Below the pieces are notes generated by a model that saw only the letters and a list, made by a program, of their open reading frames with translations, made no database searches and had not been told where the DNA came from. Below are positions 1-7,652 of a stretch of 29,955 bases of DNA, in pieces. The stretch comes from Coprothermobacter sp. (GTDB taxonomy: Bacteria; Coprothermobacterota; Coprothermobacteria; Coprothermobacterales; Coprothermobacteraceae). Position numbers and translations under genes: made by a program. The stretch spans positions 1-29,955 of the forward strand of contig DUSQ01000041.1 in assembly GCA_012842545.1 (NCBI GenBank), read 5' to 3'. Within the stretch, counting starts at the first letter, position 1; every line of letters begins with the position of its first letter.

Positions 1-475
1 GAGGGTAGTAAAAAATAGGGTCATAACCAAACCCTCCGTCTCCACATGGCTCTGTGGCTATGTAACCTTCCGCAACTCCCTCGAAGTAATGAGCAGTTCC
101 TCCCTTATCCACATAACAAACCAAACATCGGAAACGGGCCTTGCGCTGCTCCCAAGGAACGCCTTCTAAAAGCTCCAGTATCTTCATGTACTTGTCTTGA
201 TCTGATTTGAGACCCATGAACCTGTTACTGTGAATGCCAGGTTTGCCTGCTAAATAATCTACCTCTAAGCCTGAATCGTCGGCTAATGAAGGCAGATTGT
301 ACTTATTAAAAGCAGCTCTTGCTTTTATGTATGCATTCTCAGCATAGGTGGTTCCTGTTTCTTCAGGTAATATACCCTCATAAGGGATTAGCTCCACAAC
401 GTCACCTATGAGCTGAGAGATTTCACGGACTTTACCCAAATTACCGGTTGCCAAAACCATTCTAACTCGCTCCAT
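1..475 (-). CDS. rdgB: RdgB/HAM1-family non-canonical purine NTP pyrophosphatase, 3' end cut by window edge
   Basis: House-cleaning enzyme of the RdgB/HAM1 (Ham1p-like) family. It hydrolyses XTP, dITP and ITP to monophosphates, keeping deaminated purines out of nucleic acids; it acts in the cytoplasm. The 158 visible residues carry the family signatures in order: VLATGN at residues 7-12 (nucleotide-binding N terminus), EETGTTYAENA at about 38-48, LADDSGLEVD at 64-73 with the metal and base acidic residues, and GFGYDPIF at 148-155. Family members are about 190-205 residues, so roughly 40 are missing beyond position 1. ATG at 475 is taken as start. A second ATG at 460 has GGAG about 8 nt ahead and would give MVLATGN directly, so the start is uncertain by five residues. 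The ATG at 475 has no Shine-Dalgarno sequence, and a TAAAAT lies 6 nt upstream of it. It is divergent from the next gene over a 48-bp gap. Confidence 0.9.
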   Translation of the reverse strand, partial: MERVRMVLATGNLGKVREISQLIGDVVELIPYEGILPEETGTTYAENAYIKARAAFNKYNLPSLADDSGLEVDYLAGKPGIHSNRFMGLKSDQDKYMKILELLEGVPWEQRKARFRCLVCYVDKGGTAHYFEGVAEGYIATEPCGDGGFGYDPIFYYP

Positions 476-523
476 GGCTAAATTTTACAACGCATTCACA
501 AGAATTCTGATAAAATAAAATAC
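476..523. promoter_or_regulatory. Short divergent intergenic region with mirrored TAAAAT -10-like boxes
   Basis: A 48-bp gap separates two divergent genes. On the minus strand TAAAAT lies at 487-482, 6 nt before the rdgB ATG at 475. On the plus strand TAAAAT lies at 511-516, 7 nt before the ATG at 524. TTTACA at 484-489 could be a -35 for the plus gene, but the spacing to TAAAAT is 21 nt (19 nt to GATAAA at 509-514). Neither gene has a purine-rich ribosome-binding site in this gap. The boxes sit where they would give leaderless or near-leaderless mRNAs. The sequence is AT-rich, so chance matches are likely enough to keep confidence low. Confidence 0.3.
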
Positions 524-1081
524 ATGTATTATCCTGAACGTCCGCAAAACAGAAAAAACGTTTCAGGTGTTTTACTTTTTGCCATTGGTCTTTTTTTGGG
601 AGCATTGCTCATTCTCGCTGGCAGGCCAAACATTAACAACTCCACCTGCGTTCCCGAAAGAGTCGTTGAAACAGTCACCGTGACTAAAGAAGTTTGCACA
701 ACAACCACAACGCCGGGTACGGCGACTGGCACTACAACTGCGCTTTCTTACGGGTTTCCAACACCTTCACAAGCCACTACGGCCTCAAAGACCTTGTCAC
801 TACAGCTTAGTTATCCCACAGCAAATGAAATAAAAGCTGACTGGGTAGTGTTCAGCGGCAAAGTAACAAAGGGCAACAAGGGTGGCGCTTTCTATGTTAC
901 TTTTTGGTCTGATAATCGTCTTATCATGGTACTTAGAACAGACTTCAATGGCACCTTCAGTTACAAGTTTACTCGACTACCCGCAGAGAAAAACAGCAAC
1001 ATGAACATAACGCTTTACGCCATTGACAGCGACGGGCGTGGCGTTTCCAATATTATCTCCAAAGTGATTTCTCCACCTTAG
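524..1081 (+). CDS. Hypothetical membrane-anchored protein with Thr-rich linker and Ig-like C-terminal domain
   Basis: Family not recognised. The 185-residue product has a short basic N terminus and one hydrophobic segment at about residues 14-32, most likely a signal anchor with the C-terminal side outside the cell. A Thr/Val/Ser-rich stretch at about 44-90 contains a run of five Thr and looks like an extended extracytoplasmic linker. From about 92 to 185 there is alternating beta-strand sequence with motifs such as WVVFSGKV and GTFSYKF, resembling bacterial Ig-like domains; that fold call is inference. Two Cys (about 42 and 58) lie in the linker. No Shine-Dalgarno sequence precedes the ATG, and no in-frame alternative is better. 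It stands alone on this strand, divergent from rdgB and convergent with the next gene across 67 bp that hold no visible terminator. Confidence 0.7.
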   Translation: MYYPERPQNRKNVSGVLLFAIGLFLGALLILAGRPNINNSTCVPERVVETVTVTKEVCTTTTTPGTATGTTTALSYGFPTPSQATTASKTLSLQLSYPTANEIKADWVVFSGKVTKGNKGGAFYVTFWSDNRLIMVLRTDFNGTFSYKFTRLPAEKNSNMNITLYAIDSDGRGVSNIISKVISPP

Positions 1082-1148
1082 CGCCTACCATCCACCCATG
1101 AGCAACTAATGAACGACTCTACGTTGAACTTCCGTCTGCAGCGTTTTG

Positions 1149-1619
1149 CTACTTGCTTAGATCATCAACCACCATAGTCAGGAGCGAAGGGAAATCCTTC
1201 ATGGAACCAGGAGTGAAAACTAAAGCTACTTTCCCTTTTTCAATTTCCATCTTCACACCATTTTCCGCTAGTAGCCTGAGCAGATTCAACTTAGCTGAGA
1301 CGTCTTGCTCACTGCGAAACTCAAGGCACACTTCTCCCAAAGTGAACCCATTTTCCCTTGCCCACGCGTCCAAAGCAAGAACTAAATCTTTGGCCTTTTC
1401 CAACTCCACTTCATAAAGAGTGGAAGCCATGATTAAATCGCCAGCTTCCATTCCCGAATAAAGACGCATTTCGGCACTGAAGTACAAGCCCTCCTCCTCG
1501 TACTCAGCTTCTAAACCGGTCATGAAAGTTTCAGCACCCTCCAAGAAATCGTTCCAATTACCGACCTTCTGAGGATCAGGTATTTCTTTAACCAATTCAA
1601 TATGGAGATCCGCTTTCAT
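1149..1619 (-). CDS. Uncharacterised 156-residue protein at the tail of the HerA-NurA-SbcCD operon
   Basis: I do not recognise this family. The product is acidic, has no signal peptide, membrane segment or Cys, and looks like a cytoplasmic alpha/beta protein. Strand-like stretches include LHIELVKEI near residue 5 and KVALVFTPG near 130. An amphipathic helical stretch rich in Glu, Lys and Leu lies at about 70-90. The start is well supported: AGGAGAG precedes the ATG by about 8 nt. It lies 75 nt downstream of the herA stop in the same orientation, with no obvious terminator between them, so it may be the last gene of that operon. A job linked to end resection is only a positional guess; it could equally be an independent gene. 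Confidence 0.7.
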   Translation of the reverse strand: MKADLHIELVKEIPDPQKVGNWNDFLEGAETFMTGLEAEYEEEGLYFSAEMRLYSGMEAGDLIMASTLYEVELEKAKDLVLALDAWARENGFTLGEVCLEFRSEQDVSAKLNLLRLLAENGVKMEIEKGKVALVFTPGSMKDFPSLLTMVVDDLSK

Positions 1620-1694
1620 GTGTTTTCACTCTCCTTTTTTTGCCTGTTTTCGCACGTTTTCTTCCATTATTCTTTTTTCTTTACATTCACCTTG

Positions 1695-3713
1695 TCACCC
1701 AAGAATGTGTCCCAGTCTTCGTCCTCCTGTATCAACCGTGGTCTCTTTAGTGGACCATATGGTCATGGGGAACTTAACCATGATAGGTACCCTTAAAAAC
1801 GGCTGGTCCACAAACACCACACCAGGTCCAACAGAAGAAGCCATTTCCCGCTGCCTGGGCAAGAGATGCTTGTACTCATCGTGGCTAAGCTCTGCTGCCT
1901 TTTGGTGTCCTACTACGGTGGTGGAACTTTGGGTCACTACGCGAAAATCAACCTGAGATGCAGTTTGCTCTGCACCAACCAAGATGACACCAAAGGACCT
2001 GCCCCTTTCTGCCACATCGCGGAATAACTTGACCATGGCACCGCCTTCGACCCTGGGCGCGTATTTATTCAGCTCATCAAGGAATATGAAGACCGGTTGC
2101 TCCGTCGCTTTTGGATTAGCCATCTTCGCTTCCAGCACCTGCCTTAGAACCGCCCCCACTACAAACGCCTGCATGGAAGAATGAAGTTTTGACAGATCAA
2201 TCACAGTGATACCCCCTGACCTGTCCCATGCACGACCCACGCTGTAGTTGAATTTGGGAGCTTCAGTAACTTCGCCCTGCAGCGTATAAGGAAAAGGCCT
2301 CCACAGTTTTGACAATCCCTCTTTTTTAGCCAGTTTAAGGCGTCTTATGAATGCGAACACAGTAGCAGTTCCAACTTCGTTTTCAGCGATGGCCTTACTC
2401 CATTCCTTAAGAGCATCTTCTTGACCTTCAGAAGCTTCAGCCTTGTTGCCCAGCACAGCACCTCTTAAGTAATTCGTCAGCTCATCCACGGTCTGGGGAA
2501 TCCCATAGCTACCCAGAATCTGCTCAGGTCCTTCGTTGCAGGCATAAAGCACGAGGCGAAGTCTTTCATAGGAGTTTTCGGGAATATCACAACGAATATT
2601 CTGAAGTGCCCTTAGGAAAATATCGCTCTTTCCTCCTGAATTACCAACATGGCCTTTCCTAAGAAAAACTGTCACCGCCGCATCCACGTCAGAAAGTAGC
2701 CGTTCCAAAAGTTCCTCCATCTTCTCCTGCACACTGAAAAGCAGCAGCTGCATGTTTTGACTCATGGACATTTCCTCCTGGTCCAGAGCCAACTCCAAAA
2801 GATGGTACCGGATAACATCGATGAAATCCCAACCGTAAACACGCAAGTTGTCACCTGCATCACTTCTGGACTTTATATCTGGTTCATCAATCATCTTCAG
2901 ACCAACACCCTTAGGAACGCCGCAGTAAAGTATCCTTTCTAAGGGGAATTTCCACTTTGGGTTGAGCCCCATGGCTTCATACATGGAACTCCACATTTGC
3001 CTGTCTCCCTCTTCGGCTTTTTGCCAATCCTCGCTCTCGCAGTCAAGGAAGAACAAACTCTCCCCTTTCATATTGAAAACAATGTAACGCCCTTCACGAA
3101 GAGCGGTGGCGTACCTGTCATCCCCCTGACCGCGTTGCAACATGGCTGCCATGAGAAACGTGGCATAACTGGTCTTCGCAGCTACTCCGGATTGACCACT
3201 GATGTTGATGTGAGCTCCGTTTTCACCAAGCACGAAAGCCAGATCAATGTAGGCGGGCTGCCCATTTATCATGACCCCCACGGGTAAATGAGAATTTCTT
3301 CTTTTAAGCTCATCAAACCGTAAAGCTCTTTCCACTTCTTCCCGCTCTGTTACCAAGAAAGCCGGCGTGCCTGGAGCCGGAACCGATAGTGGTTCGTCAA
3401 AAACCTCACGCCCTTTGTAGAAAGCTCTGGTAACAGCCACTGCTGCCAAGTAAAACCTGGTACCGGGAACCAGTTGTTCAAACACGGCTTTCTCTTTGAA
3501 CCCGGAATCCACATCATTATCCCACCTGCTAATGATGTCGTAAACAGTGCCGTAATAAATTACCTCTTGGTCGTCGTAAAAAACGCTTACTCTGACCACA
3601 TCACCGATGCGAACCCGTATACTTTGGCCATCTTCAGAAAACAAGTTCACATAAAACTCCGTCGGGGTATTCTTTTCAATCCCTGAAACAATACCAACAA
3701 TGTTATCTGCCAA
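1695..3713 (-). CDS. herA: HerA-like hexameric DNA translocase (FtsK/HerA superfamily ATPase)
   Basis: Motor ATPase that in archaea and thermophilic bacteria partners the NurA nuclease and Mre11-Rad50 in 5'-end resection of DNA breaks. The 672 residues are somewhat longer than archaeal HerA (about 500). Seen: a beta-rich N-terminal region (about 1-115) consistent with the HAS barrel; a P-loop at 173-182, GQSGVAAKTS; Walker B FIFLDE at 542-547; and an arginine-finger-like segment ERGRSFG at about 569-575. The P-loop is odd: it does not fit GxxxxGK[ST], having one extra residue and Ala where Gly is expected. An insert-like region of about 300 residues separates Walker A from Walker B. The start is TTG at 3713, with GGAGG about 9 nt ahead inside nurA. 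It overlaps the nurA stop by 11 nt, implying translational coupling. The product could be one of the divergent bacterial HerA/DUF87 ATPases rather than a strict orthologue. Confidence 0.85.
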   Translation of the reverse strand: MADNIVGIVSGIEKNTPTEFYVNLFSEDGQSIRVRIGDVVRVSVFYDDQEVIYYGTVYDIISRWDNDVDSGFKEKAVFEQLVPGTRFYLAAVAVTRAFYKGREVFDEPLSVPAPGTPAFLVTEREEVERALRFDELKRRNSHLPVGVMINGQPAYIDLAFVLGENGAHINISGQSGVAAKTSYATFLMAAMLQRGQGDDRYATALREGRYIVFNMKGESLFFLDCESEDWQKAEEGDRQMWSSMYEAMGLNPKWKFPLERILYCGVPKGVGLKMIDEPDIKSRSDAGDNLRVYGWDFIDVIRYHLLELALDQEEMSMSQNMQLLLFSVQEKMEELLERLLSDVDAAVTVFLRKGHVGNSGGKSDIFLRALQNIRCDIPENSYERLRLVLYACNEGPEQILGSYGIPQTVDELTNYLRGAVLGNKAEASEGQEDALKEWSKAIAENEVGTATVFAFIRRLKLAKKEGLSKLWRPFPYTLQGEVTEAPKFNYSVGRAWDRSGGITVIDLSKLHSSMQAFVVGAVLRQVLEAKMANPKATEQPVFIFLDELNKYAPRVEGGAMVKLFRDVAERGRSFGVILVGAEQTASQVDFRVVTQSSTTVVGHQKAAELSHDEYKHLLPRQREMASSVGPGVVFVDQPFLRVPIMVKFPMTIWSTKETTVDTGGRRLGHILG

Positions 3714-4743
3714 GTTTGGTCACCTCCCTGGCCACCTCAATACTGAGCACCGATGGGTCTGGTAACAGTGCTCTTAAATGCTTTTCCAGCCATTCCACGG
3801 TCATCAAGTTATAAGGGGAACGCGCGTATGGGCCCACACGTGATAAAGAAAGAACTGTTTCCGCCGCTAGCAAAACCACCCTTGCTAATTCCTCACCACT
3901 TCCCTCAGGACCCACCAAATCAAGGCGCACCACACCCTCTAAGGAAGTGGGATCACCCACATCCATGATTCTCAAATACGCAAAATAACGCCTTTTTCCT
4001 GTTTCTTCTTGATCCTTTTTGTCTTCCATTTCCAGTAAACTACTTACTTGGCCAAAGGCAAGTTTTTTCACGAAGCTGGTAAATATGTCCACATTACTAC
4101 GAGGCTCCAAGGTTTTTACCAAGCCCACTGGACCATTTGCTCTGGTCAAAGGGTCACCAAATTTCAGAGGACCATCCCTGAGCAGAATACCTTGGCCCCC
4201 GAGCTCAGTCACCGCTTGGTTCAGAGCAGACAATTCCAAGGCAGACCGCTTTTCACTAACAATGTTATTCAACGGCCTTTTTTCGTCTCGAGGATTGTAC
4301 GGAACGGATCTAAATGGGATGCCGTAATACTCATCTTCGAAAGGCAGTTCCAGTGACCCTTCGGGCACGAAAAGAACCAGTTCTCTTCTTAATGTGGGCA
4401 GAAGCAAATCAGCCTTAGGCCAAACTTCCACGGCTCCTGCTGCCAAACCGACCAAGTACACCCAATTACCGTCTTTTTGAATCTTCCTCATCATCAACCG
4501 CTGCACCCCATCAACAATGGCAATGCGCCTACTCATTTGTTCCATTGTGAGACGTTCAAGCACTTGCCCCTCTTCTAAAACTGGAGTGCACGAAACCACA
4601 CTTAAACCTGAAAAGTCCTCAGGTAATGGCGGTAAATTATCCCACATAGCGAAATCGCTGTCGTAATAGGAACGTTCCACGCCCTGGTGCAGAGAAAGCA
4701 TTTTGAACATGGTAACTGTTTCCGGCTTAAAAATCATATCCAC
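3703..4743 (-). CDS. nurA: NurA-domain nuclease
   Basis: Metal-dependent 5'-3' nuclease of the NurA family, acting with the HerA motor at DNA ends. Visible family marks are the first-motif aspartate in RIAIVDGVQRL (D78), LLRDGPL at 187-193 (the usual L-x-DGPL motif), GLVKT at 207-211, and a C-terminal RLD at 273-275, followed by a segment with RSPYNL at 308-313. The length of 346 residues is normal for the family. The GTG at 4743 overlaps the sbcC stop by 10 nt. An ATG two codons later (4737) forms an ATGA overlap with that stop and may be the real start. It is tightly packed between sbcC and herA, with overlaps on both sides, which supports a shared role in resection. The family call rests on motifs and context together. 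Confidence 0.85.
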   Translation of the reverse strand: MDMIFKPETVTMFKMLSLHQGVERSYYDSDFAMWDNLPPLPEDFSGLSVVSCTPVLEEGQVLERLTMEQMSRRIAIVDGVQRLMMRKIQKDGNWVYLVGLAAGAVEVWPKADLLLPTLRRELVLFVPEGSLELPFEDEYYGIPFRSVPYNPRDEKRPLNNIVSEKRSALELSALNQAVTELGGQGILLRDGPLKFGDPLTRANGPVGLVKTLEPRSNVDIFTSFVKKLAFGQVSSLLEMEDKKDQEETGKRRYFAYLRIMDVGDPTSLEGVVRLDLVGPEGSGEELARVVLLAAETVLSLSRVGPYARSPYNLMTVEWLEKHLRALLPDPSVLSIEVAREVTKLGR

Positions 4744-7652
4744 TGAGCCTTCCCCCCATTAACATAAAGCCTCCTTTGAAAGTTTACGGCAAACTCCTCA
4801 GAATGGGTAACGATGCCCACCAAAATGGATCCATCTTCCATGTTCTGAAGGTACTGTGCCAACTTTGTGTTGTTCTCTTTATCCAACCAAGCTAAGCCTT
4901 CATCCAAGAAAATGGACTCCAAAGACCCTGCAAAGTGCTGGCTAATGGCAAAAGCCAGAGACAAAGCCGCCAATACTTTCTCGCCACCACTCAGGTTGCT
5001 TATGTCCGACACTAGGCCATCATCAAAAACTACATCAAACCTGAAAGAGTCTGAGTCAAAGGTCAGATTAAACTGCCCGCCGCTCATCTCCCACAGAAGG
5101 CTGGACGCTGAAGAGACAATTTCATTCATCATTTCGCCACGGTAGAAATCAGGAAAATGATCTGCTTTCAAATCGTCCGAAAGACGACTCAGAACACTTA
5201 GCTCCTTTTCCAAAACGGCAAGCTGTGCTTCTACCTGCTTCAGTTCTGCCTGCTTTTCCAAAGCTTGCTCCACGGAAGCTTGTATGCGACCGCGCTCACC
5301 CAAAAGAAGTTCATATTCTTCCTTAGCTTGCCGAAGCTGCGTGAGCACATCATCGCTGGGAACTGCAGGGTTTTCCAGCAGTGACAAGTATTTCTTCTGC
5401 TGCTCCTCCAACCTTCTTTCAAGCAAACTTAAACTACCCCGCAGGGTTCTTAACTCATCAGCAGCACCGCTTTCCTGCCCACTCTTGAAGAGCAGATAAT
5501 CCTCATAGCTGAGATTGGCAGTGGCAAGCTCCTCCTTGAGCTTACTTAGGAGTCCATCCATTTGGCGAGAAAGTTCTTCTTTAAGACGGTCAGTCTCACT
5601 GAGGTTGTTTTTGAGTTCAACTTCGCGCTCTTTGCCTTTTTCAAGCTCCACATGGGCTCTAGCTAAAATGAGACTGAGATCTTGTCGCTCCTGCTTTATC
5701 TGTTTAATCAGATCCTCCAGGTTTTTCTTTCGGTTTTCCATCTCGGCGAGCTGCTTCTCCACTTGTGCAAGCTGTTTATCCATATGGCCCTGTCTTAAGA
5801 CTTTCCTTATTTCCTCATTTGCACATAGACGCTTCAAAACTAAACAGTGCGTACCTTTAAGCCTATCCCGTTTAATGTGCAACTCTTCTTGAAGTTGGAC
5901 AAGACGCTGAGAACGTTCCAAAAATGCTTCACGCTGAGCCCGTATCCACGTTTGAAAGGCATCAAAGGAACTCATGCCTTCCATCTTTTCCAAGACTTTC
6001 GGATTAACCCGTGTTTGACAATCACGAAGAACTGCTCGCAGCTCACATTCTTCTTTCTCCAGTTTGACAATTCTTTCCTTAGCAGTTCTTTGCTGCTGTT
6101 CCAGGTGATAACGCTCCATCTCCAGTTTGCCAAACTCCACAAATACATCTTCTGGCAAAGGAGACTCCCTTAACTGAGTAATCTCGTTTCCACAAACCGG
6201 ACACGTATCACCAATATGCAGAGGTTCCGTGAGACGGCTTACTAAGAAGTCCTGCTCCAAGTTCGGGTAATCCTTGCTGAGCATGAACGTGCGTTCCTTC
6301 AAAGCTTCCAACGATTCCTCCACGGTAAGCACATCTCTTTGAGCTTCCTGTTTTTGCTGACTAACCCGTTCAAGGTTCTGCTTCGCGTTGTAGTACTCTT
6401 CTATGAGGGTTTCAGAAGAAAAAACCACACTAAGAAAATGCTCTAATTTACCAATTTCAGACTGCAGTTTTCTTTTCTCAGATATTAGCTGAAGGATTTC
6501 TTCACTGGCAAGGCGGCACTGAACAAGCGTATTCCAAGCTTCCTGCAAGGAAACTTCAAGAGCTCTCACATTATCCAAACGCTGAACCAAAGCTTCTCTT
6601 TCTTTTTCCAAAGGCGCTTCGTCTTCCAGGTTATTCAACTGTTCCTCAATTTGTTTGACTTTCGCCGTAAGCTGTTTAACCTTATCAGACCAGTCAGCCG
6701 CTTCCCTTTTCAACTTATCTTCATTCTGAATCAACTGTTCAAGCTGAGCCTGCCACTTCTCCAGTTCAGCATATTTTGACCTCAGCTCTTTCGCCAATCT
6801 TATTTTTGAGTCACGCTCCGCTTTGTCATCGAGCTTTTCCATCTCTTCTCTCAAAGCCTTTATGTCAGCTTCAGTCTTTTCCATGTCCGCTTTCGTTCTC
6901 TGTATCTCCTCCAGTTCCTTTGCAGCCTGTTCGAAAACCTGAACTTTTTCAATGACCTTTTTCATGTCTTCTTCAACGCCTTGGAGCTCCTTTTCCAAAT
7001 CTTCGGGGAAGGGCCCTTGTTCCAAAATCACCTTGCGTTCAACCAGGTCCGCGACCTTCGTCTGCAGCTCCCTAAGATCTCCACGTACGAGTTCTTGCAT
7101 CTTGCTCAAATGATGGGTTTCCAAGATGGAGTCGAATATTTTTCGTCTCTTATCAGGTTTCGCCTCCACGAGTTCAGTTATCTTACCCTGACCTAAGAAA
7201 ATGGTTGCCGCAAAAACCTCAGGGGTCAACCCCAAAATATCTTCAACTTGCTTGTTTACCTTAACCACCCCAGTTTCTGGAACACTGCCAGATCCAGAGG
7301 TAAAGTCGTATAACCAAGCATTGTGAGTTACTTCATCTTTCTTATGAGCATTCCTTTCCAGCTCTCGACGTACAAGATATTCTTTACCCTGCTGCACGAA
7401 AGTAAAACTGACAATTGCCTTTGCAGGACTATCAGAACTGTGCTGAGCATTTCTGTTTATGATGGCAGTGTTTTTGACGTCACCGGGAAGCCTCATGGTC
7501 TTGCCATAAAGTGCAAAATACATGGCTTCCAAAATGGAAGATTTTCCTGAACCATTGGGTCCCGTAATGACAAATACGCCCTGCTCCGGAAATTCCAGTG
7601 AAAGTGTTTTTAAACCCAAGAAATTGGAAACTTCCAGTTTTTTGGGTTTCAT
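4734..7652 (-). CDS. sbcC: SbcC/Rad50-type SMC ATPase of DNA double-strand break repair
   Basis: ATPase subunit of the Rad50-Mre11 (SbcC-SbcD) nuclease complex, which tethers and trims DNA ends. The 972 residues show Walker A GPNGSGKSS at 31-39, then a long coiled coil rich in Glu, Lys, Leu and Gln from about 180. The zinc-hook CPVC lies at 484-487, almost exactly mid-protein, followed by a second coiled coil to about 830. The ABC signature LSGGEK is at 887-892, Walker B SIFLDE at 913-918 and the H-loop His in VTHSEE at 950. All catalytic parts are intact. The start ATG overlaps the sbcD stop as ATGA. The symmetric arms around the hook fit an antiparallel coil that dimerises through zinc. Both sbcC and Rad50 are reasonable names; the adjacent sbcD supports either. 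Confidence 0.97.
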   Translation of the reverse strand: MKPKKLEVSNFLGLKTLSLEFPEQGVFVITGPNGSGKSSILEAMYFALYGKTMRLPGDVKNTAIINRNAQHSSDSPAKAIVSFTFVQQGKEYLVRRELERNAHKKDEVTHNAWLYDFTSGSGSVPETGVVKVNKQVEDILGLTPEVFAATIFLGQGKITELVEAKPDKRRKIFDSILETHHLSKMQELVRGDLRELQTKVADLVERKVILEQGPFPEDLEKELQGVEEDMKKVIEKVQVFEQAAKELEEIQRTKADMEKTEADIKALREEMEKLDDKAERDSKIRLAKELRSKYAELEKWQAQLEQLIQNEDKLKREAADWSDKVKQLTAKVKQIEEQLNNLEDEAPLEKEREALVQRLDNVRALEVSLQEAWNTLVQCRLASEEILQLISEKRKLQSEIGKLEHFLSVVFSSETLIEEYYNAKQNLERVSQQKQEAQRDVLTVEESLEALKERTFMLSKDYPNLEQDFLVSRLTEPLHIGDTCPVCGNEITQLRESPLPEDVFVEFGKLEMERYHLEQQQRTAKERIVKLEKEECELRAVLRDCQTRVNPKVLEKMEGMSSFDAFQTWIRAQREAFLERSQRLVQLQEELHIKRDRLKGTHCLVLKRLCANEEIRKVLRQGHMDKQLAQVEKQLAEMENRKKNLEDLIKQIKQERQDLSLILARAHVELEKGKEREVELKNNLSETDRLKEELSRQMDGLLSKLKEELATANLSYEDYLLFKSGQESGAADELRTLRGSLSLLERRLEEQQKKYLSLLENPAVPSDDVLTQLRQAKEEYELLLGERGRIQASVEQALEKQAELKQVEAQLAVLEKELSVLSRLSDDLKADHFPDFYRGEMMNEIVSSASSLLWEMSGGQFNLTFDSDSFRFDVVFDDGLVSDISNLSGGEKVLAALSLAFAISQHFAGSLESIFLDEGLAWLDKENNTKLAQYLQNMEDGSILVGIVTHSEEFAVNFQRRLYVNGGKAQWI

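Noticed and set aside
4867..7550. Several plus-strand open frames opposite sbcC, nurA and herA
   Set aside because: They lack ribosome sites and family features and are antisense shadows of well-supported genes.
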